Assembly (NCBI GenBank): GCA_016714465.1
Contig: JADKDT010000015.1
Span: forward strand, 44,030 to 108,029
Reading direction: 5' to 3'
DNA length: 64,000 nucleotides
DNA from: Candidatus Brachythrix odensensis
GTDB lineage: Bacteria; Chloroflexota; Anaerolineae; J036; Brachytrichaceae
The number at the start of each line of letters is the position of its first letter. Position 1 is the stretch's first letter. The position numbers and the translations under genes are program-made. Below, in pieces: positions 60,410 to 64,000 of the stretch. Below the pieces are notes generated by a model. That model did no database searches, was not told where the DNA came from, and was given only the letters and a program-made list of their open reading frames with translations.

Positions 60410-61048
60410 TCAGGCGTTCATGAGCGTGTGCGCGAGGCGCACGGCCCGGCTTGCGTCGGGCGAGTAGCCGTCAGCGCCAATCTGGCTGGCGTACTCGGCC
60501 GTGACCGGCGCGCCGCCCACCATGATCTTCACCTTGTCGCGCAGCCCGGCCTGCTGGATCGCTTCGATGGTGATCTTCATGTACGGCATCGTGGTGGTCA
60601 GCAAGGCGGACAGGGCAAGAATATCCGCGCCACCCGTTCGGATTGCTTCGACGATCTTGTCGGCGGAGACGTCCACTCCGAGGTCCCGGACTTCGAAACC
60701 GGCGCCCTCGAGCATGAGGGCCACCAGGTTCTTGCCGATGTCGTGCAGGTCGCCCTTGACCGTGCCGATCATGACCGTTCCAGCCGGCTGATCGCCGCCG
60801 CTCTGCAAGTGCGGCTTCAGGATGGCCAGGCCGGCCTGCATGGCGCGGGCCGAGATCAACATCTCCGGCACGTAGTAGTCGCCCTCTTCAAAGCGCTTGC
60901 CGACCTCCGCCATGGCGGCGATCATCCCGTCGTTGAGGATCGTGATCGGGGCCACTCCGGCGTCGAGGGCGGCTTGAATCCCGGCCTTCGTGCCCGGCAT
61001 GTCACCCTCGAGGACGGCTTCGTAAATTGTTGCAAGCTTCGGGTCCAT
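60410..61048 (-). CDS. B12-binding corrinoid methyl-carrier protein (MtaC/MtvC-like)
   Basis: A 212-residue protein. The N-terminal four-helix cap (residues 1-85, VPEMLISARAMQAGL) precedes the Rossmann-like cobalamin domain with the base-off motif GDLHDIGKN (His102 as cobalt ligand) and the downstream LALSALLTTTMPYM and VGGAPVTAEYA loops. It carries the methyl group as methyl-cobalamin between the substrate enzyme and MeTr. An AGAGAG ribosome site lies before the ATG. Eight bases separate it from the UroD-like gene upstream. Confidence 0.93.
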   Translation of the reverse strand: MDPKLATIYEAVLEGDMPGTKAGIQAALDAGVAPITILNDGMIAAMAEVGKRFEEGDYYVPEMLISARAMQAGLAILKPHLQSGGDQPAGTVMIGTVKGDLHDIGKNLVALMLEGAGFEVRDLGVDVSADKIVEAIRTGGADILALSALLTTTMPYMKITIEAIQQAGLRDKVKIMVGGAPVTAEYASQIGADGYSPDASRAVRLAHTLMNA

Positions 61049-61056
61049 AAGTCTCT

Positions 61057-62136
61057 CTATTCCAATCCAACCGAATACATCGCCAGGATGTTGTCGATCG
61101 GCACATCGCTCTGAAAAGACGGGTGCCCCGGAGACAGAATGTATCCGCCTCCAGCGCCAAGTTCGGCTATCACCCTGCGCGCTTCGGCTTTGACATCGTC
61201 GACGCTGCCAGTTGGCAGAATGCGTTGGGCGCTGACCCCGCCCGAGAATGACAGGCGATCGCCGTACTCGGTCTTGAGCGCGCGGTGGTTCATGGCCGCC
61301 ACCTCGGGCTGGACCGGATCCAGAATGTCGACACCCCACGCGATGAGATCGGGAATGATCTGCCGCACGTTGCCATCAGTATGGAAAAGCAGTTTTGCGT
61401 TGTGTTGGTGGGCCAGGTCGGCGAAGCTGGAGATGCGATGTCCAAAATAGCGCCTGATCATGCGCGGGCTCACCAGCAAGGCGTTCTCGGCGCCGATGTC
61501 ATCGGCCAACCGCACGATGTCGATAAGGCCTCCAGCGGCTTCGAGGATGCGGCGGGTGTATTCGAAGTAGAAGTCGAAGAACCGATCCAGGATGAAGGTG
61601 GTCAGGTCAGGATCGGCTGCCATGTCCAAAAGCAACTGCCCAACGCCCCGGCACAGCGTGGCGTGCTGAAAGATCGAAGGACCGGTCAAGGCAATCGCGA
61701 AGTCCGCCGCCCAGGGCTCCAGGTCCCGGCGAACGTTGGCGTAGTCGAACCAATCGGCTTGCGGCCACGGGTAGCGTTTGAGCGCCTCGATGGTGTTGAG
61801 TGCAGCCAACGGCGGCGCGCCCATCGACCAGGCTTTGCCAAAAGGCGTTTCGGTGATGACTTCGTGATATCCAAATAGGGCAGGGGATCGCCGCACCAGG
61901 TGGCGGGGATGTTCATGTGACCTGGTCCAACCCCTTGGACCGACAGCGCCCTTGTAGTCAAAGCCGCGCATATCAAAGAGATCCAGATGCATGGCCCGGA
62001 GCAGTTCGCGGTCGGTGTTGACTTGCAGGCGCTGCTTGAGCTTCTCAATCACCCACGGATTGGCCGACATCATCATCGGCACCCGATCCGGCACTCTGTG
62101 GTCTAGCGCGGTTTTGAGCCGTTCTCGCGAATGCAT
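61057..62136 (-). CDS. UroD-family (MtaA/CmuA-related) methyltransferase
   Basis: A 359-residue protein of the uroporphyrinogen decarboxylase superfamily. The start (MHSRERLKTALDHRVPDRVP) and the RLADDIGAENALLVSPRMIRRYF and FHTDGNVRQIIPDLIAWGVDILDPVQP blocks are typical of the corrinoid-methyltransferase branch. The zinc ligand position reads HTD where MtaA-type CoM transferases have HxC, so a CoM-specific role is unlikely. It more probably demethylates a methoxylated or methylated substrate onto the corrinoid protein. A GGAG site lies six bases before the ATG. It leads the methyl-transfer operon. Confidence 0.85.
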   Translation of the reverse strand: MHSRERLKTALDHRVPDRVPMMMSANPWVIEKLKQRLQVNTDRELLRAMHLDLFDMRGFDYKGAVGPRGWTRSHEHPRHLVRRSPALFGYHEVITETPFGKAWSMGAPPLAALNTIEALKRYPWPQADWFDYANVRRDLEPWAADFAIALTGPSIFQHATLCRGVGQLLLDMAADPDLTTFILDRFFDFYFEYTRRILEAAGGLIDIVRLADDIGAENALLVSPRMIRRYFGHRISSFADLAHQHNAKLLFHTDGNVRQIIPDLIAWGVDILDPVQPEVAAMNHRALKTEYGDRLSFSGGVSAQRILPTGSVDDVKAEARRVIAELGAGGGYILSPGHPSFQSDVPIDNILAMYSVGLE

Positions 62137-62305
62137 GGTGTGCTCCAAAATGGTTGATGCTCGCGAAAGGCGCGGTTGCGGCCTCCTTTCCGTGGGCCAG
62201 GAATCGAGCATGCTGACCGAGGTCAAATGATAGCCCACAAGGTAAACCACCTTCGCCTCCGAACACCTGAACTGCGCAAAAGGCCGCATTCTGAGTTGCC
62301 AGACA

Positions 62306-62334
62306 TTGACAGCCAGCGGCCTGCGTGATATATT
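62306..62334 (+). promoter_or_regulatory. Near-consensus sigma-70 promoter TTGACA-N17-TATATT
   Basis: A perfect -35 (62306-62311) and TATATT -10 (62329-62334) are separated by exactly 17 bases. It is the best full promoter in the window. It points away from the methyl-transfer operon and would start RNA at about 62340. Confidence 0.8.
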
Positions 62335-62403
62335 CGCCAGGTCACAGGTTAGGCGGGTGAAAGCCCGAAGCAAGCGAATCCACTGACAAGTCGAGGTATG
62401 AAC

Positions 62404-62532
62404 ATGGTGAGGATGATTCCCAATGGCGGCAAGAATGCGGGCTTGGGCCGCGCATTTTTCGCGCACCGTGCTCCGATCTCTTGGACCGGGGTGGCTGGTT
62501 TGCTGGCGTGTGACACACAATTGGCATTCTGA
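62404..62532 (+). CDS. Possible 42-residue small protein inside the ncRNA candidate
   Basis: An ATG at 62404 has a GAGG site seven bases upstream and opens a 42-codon frame (MVRMIPNGGKNAGLGRAFF to CDTQLAF). The composition is ordinary and no family is recognised. The GAGG also belongs to the structured RNA motif, so the frame may be chance. It ends 31 bases before the terminator stem. Confidence 0.2.
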   Translation: MVRMIPNGGKNAGLGRAFFAHRAPISWTGVAGLLACDTQLAF

Positions 62533-62563
62533 CCCCCCAATCAGACCCCTCTGAGGCCCCCGA

Positions 62564-62594
62564 GACCGTGAGCAAAACGCTTACGGTCTTTTTT
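62564..62594 (+). terminator. Intrinsic terminator of the ncRNA candidate
   Basis: GACCGTGAGC pairs with GCTTACGGTC (one G-T pair) around an AAAAC loop, followed by T6. It lies 17 bases before the ABC exporter start codon, so it could also act as an attenuator for that gene. Confidence 0.85.
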
Positions 62595-62610
62595 GTTCAC
62601 TTTTTCGACA

Positions 62611-64000
62611 ATGTCCTACCTGAAACGTCTTCTTCCGTTTATCAAACCCTTTCGGGGTCGCTTCATACTGGTGGGCCTGCTCTCGCTGCTGGCCATGGTC
62701 ATCGGGCAGGTCGAGCCGCGCCTGCTGGGTCTGGCCATTGATGAAGGGGTGCAGAAGCTCAACCTGAACACGGTGGCGCTCTACATGCTCCTGTTGCTTG
62801 GCGCTGTAATCACTTTCAGCGTCATCAACTATGTCCGTCAGGTGATGCAGGGCACGCTCGGTACTGACGTCGTGCGAACGCTGCGCAACGCCCTGTATCG
62901 CAAGCTGCAATACCAGCCGTACTCGTACTACACGACCATGCCGACCGGTCAGATCATGTCGCGCATGCTGAGCGACCTGGATACGGTTGAGCAGCTGGTG
63001 ACGTTTGGCTTTTCGACGCTGGTGACTGAAGGCTTCGCCCTCACTTCAACGCTCGTTATCCTGTTCCTGATGGATTGGCGCCTGGCGATCCTCGTGGTCT
63101 TGCCGATGCCGCTCATCCTGTTGGGCGTGTTTCGATTCCGCACCCGGATCGATCCGGCCTGGGAGGCGGTCCGCGAACAAATGGGCAAGCTGACGACGAC
63201 ACTGCAGGAGAACGTGGCCGGGGTGCGGGTGGTCAAGGCCTTTGCCCGCGAAGGCTATGCCTCTTCGCTGTTCGATCTGCAGAATCGCCTGAACCGCGGC
63301 AAGAACGTCGCGCGCGCCCGGATCGAAGCGGAGTACTTTCCGTGGATGGACTTTGTCTCGGGCATGATGTTCATCATCCTGGTCCTGGCCGGGGCGCATC
63401 GCCTGATCGAGGGCACTCTCTCGATAGGGACGTTCTTCTCGTTCAACTGGTACATCTGGGGCTTGATCTGGCCGGTGCGAATTCTGGGCTGGTTGACCAA
63501 CATCACCCGCCAGGCTGCTGCCGCGGCGCCGCGTGTTTTCCAACTCTATGATGCGGCGGAGACGCTGCTCGACAAGGACGTGACCGTGCCGCTGCCGCGC
63601 AGCGGCCCTGCCCGGGTGACGTTTGAAGACGTCAGCTTCAGCTTTCCCGACGATCCGTCGACCAAGGTGCTGCGCGGATTGAGCTTCACCGCCGAGCGCG
63701 GTGAGACTGTCGCGATTCTGGGCGGCACGGGCAGCGGCAAATCTTCGGTGATCAATCTCGTGCCGCGCTTCTACGACGTGACAGGCGGGCGGGTGATGAT
63801 CGATGGCATCGACGTGCGGGATGTTAAACGGAGCGAGTTGCGCCGCCAGATTGGGCTCGTGCCGCAGGAGACATTTCTGTTCTCGGCCACCCTGCGCGAG
63901 AACGTCGCGTTTGGAAATCCGGACGCGACCGAAGAGCAGGTCCTGGCCGCCGCGACCGTCGCCCAGGTGGCTGAGTTCGCGGGCACGCTGCCGAAGGGTT
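62611..64000 (+). CDS. ABC exporter half-transporter (partial, runs off the window)
   Basis: The visible 463 residues begin MSYLKRLLPFIKPFRGRF and carry a six-helix ABC membrane domain (about residues 15-310, with QENVAGVRVVKAFARE, a typical type IV exporter loop). The ATPase domain starts near 340 and shows Walker A ILGGTGSGKSSVINLV and Q-loop LVPQETFLFSATLREN. The signature and Walker B lie beyond the edge. It is of the lipid/drug exporter type that usually pairs with a second half-transporter gene downstream. No Shine-Dalgarno is visible and the start is 17 bases after a terminator. Confidence 0.92.
   Translation, partial: MSYLKRLLPFIKPFRGRFILVGLLSLLAMVIGQVEPRLLGLAIDEGVQKLNLNTVALYMLLLLGAVITFSVINYVRQVMQGTLGTDVVRTLRNALYRKLQYQPYSYYTTMPTGQIMSRMLSDLDTVEQLVTFGFSTLVTEGFALTSTLVILFLMDWRLAILVVLPMPLILLGVFRFRTRIDPAWEAVREQMGKLTTTLQENVAGVRVVKAFAREGYASSLFDLQNRLNRGKNVARARIEAEYFPWMDFVSGMMFIILVLAGAHRLIEGTLSIGTFFSFNWYIWGLIWPVRILGWLTNITRQAAAAAPRVFQLYDAAETLLDKDVTVPLPRSGPARVTFEDVSFSFPDDPSTKVLRGLSFTAERGETVAILGGTGSGKSSVINLVPRFYDVTGGRVMIDGIDVRDVKRSELRRQIGLVPQETFLFSATLRENVAFGNPDATEEQVLAAATVAQVAEFAGTLPKG

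Larger units (their letters stand above)
62340..62594 (+). ncRNA. Candidate structured ncRNA, possibly HEARO/omega-RNA-like
   Basis: About 255 bases run from the promoter at 62306-62334 to an intrinsic terminator at 62564-62594, without a convincing protein gene. The 5' half has hairpin GCGGGTGAAAGCCCG, then GCAAGCGAATCC, then ACAAGTCGAGGTATG and GGTGAGGATG, a motif order I associate from memory with the HEARO/omega RNAs that guide IscB nucleases. Later segments GCGGGCTTGGGCCGCGC and ATTTTTCGCGC can pair locally. No IscB or other nuclease gene is beside it, so it would be a stand-alone copy. It could instead be a leader of the ABC gene at 62611. Confidence 0.5.

Noticed and set aside
62340..62594. 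T-box, cobalamin riboswitch or group II intron fragment
   Set aside because: The T-box GGGTGGNACCGCG and the conserved B12-box sequences are not present, and no domain V hairpin of a group II intron was found.
1..64000. CRISPR arrays, insertion sequences, prophage or rRNA genes
   Set aside because: No regularly spaced direct repeats, transposase or integrase motifs, phage structural genes or rRNA segments were found on either strand.

Overview
The window is a GC-rich bacterial chromosome segment, most likely from the phylum Chloroflexota (probably Anaerolineae or a relative). This rests on gene content, not on a marker gene: a DUF951 protein, menaquinone genes (MenA, MenG), many Thr-Pro-rich lipoproteins and LysM/SH3b envelope proteins, a BMP-type nucleoside ABC transporter, and a Gram-positive-type SOS operator in front of uvrC. 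No rRNA, phage, IS transposase or CRISPR array was found. One tRNA gene, tRNA-Gln(CTG), is present.

Layout. 1-8 kb: mostly minus-strand housekeeping genes (prenyl synthetase start, TatD, phosphohexomutase, YvcK, an S1-domain protein, RsmI, a PpiC-type lipoprotein, an ECF sigma factor with a small membrane protein), plus a plus-strand SCO1. 8-16 kb: GT2 glycosyltransferase, LysM/zinc-ribbon and HD proteins, then a flavocytochrome c sulfide dehydrogenase pair (fccA-fccB) followed by TPR, Crp/Fnr, a haem-copper/NnrS-like membrane protein and a small Cys-rich protein. 16-27 kb: SanA-like protein, a CorC-cytidine deaminase fusion, GlmU, tRNA-Gln, MenG-MenA, DUF58-MoxR, a one-cysteine Tpx and ClpC. 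27-43 kb: alcohol dehydrogenase, ABC exporter, HAD hydrolase, Thr-Pro lipoprotein, the BMP/nucleoside ABC operon, GreA, a TAXI-TRAP uptake system and a HerA-like ATPase. 43-56.7 kb: SH3b-glycoside hydrolase, polysaccharide export and glycosyltransferase genes, a TyrA-like dehydrogenase, M50 protease, DUF951, a glycolipid glycosyltransferase, Der, LysC, an MFS carrier, a methyltransferase and UvrC. 56.8-62.1 kb: a corrinoid-dependent methyl-transfer operon (UroD-like methyltransferase, corrinoid protein, MeTr, DUF1638, RACo-type activator). The end holds a promoter-to-terminator RNA gene with no good protein and the start of an ABC exporter.

Four cross-cutting patterns stand out. (1) Many genes have a TAnnnT -10 box only 6-11 bases before the start codon and no Shine-Dalgarno, so leaderless or nearly leaderless mRNAs look common. 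(2) Long perfect palindromes sit at gene ends; they share a GC-rich core but have unrelated, locus-specific, perfectly complementary arms. (3) At least twelve otherwise intact genes are split by one- or two-base indels, mostly repairable by changing one short homopolymer. This points to residual assembly errors more than to gene decay. (4) The 62.3-62.6 kb RNA gene has a consensus promoter and an intrinsic terminator; it resembles, from memory, the IscB-associated HEARO/omega RNA class but has no nuclease gene beside it.
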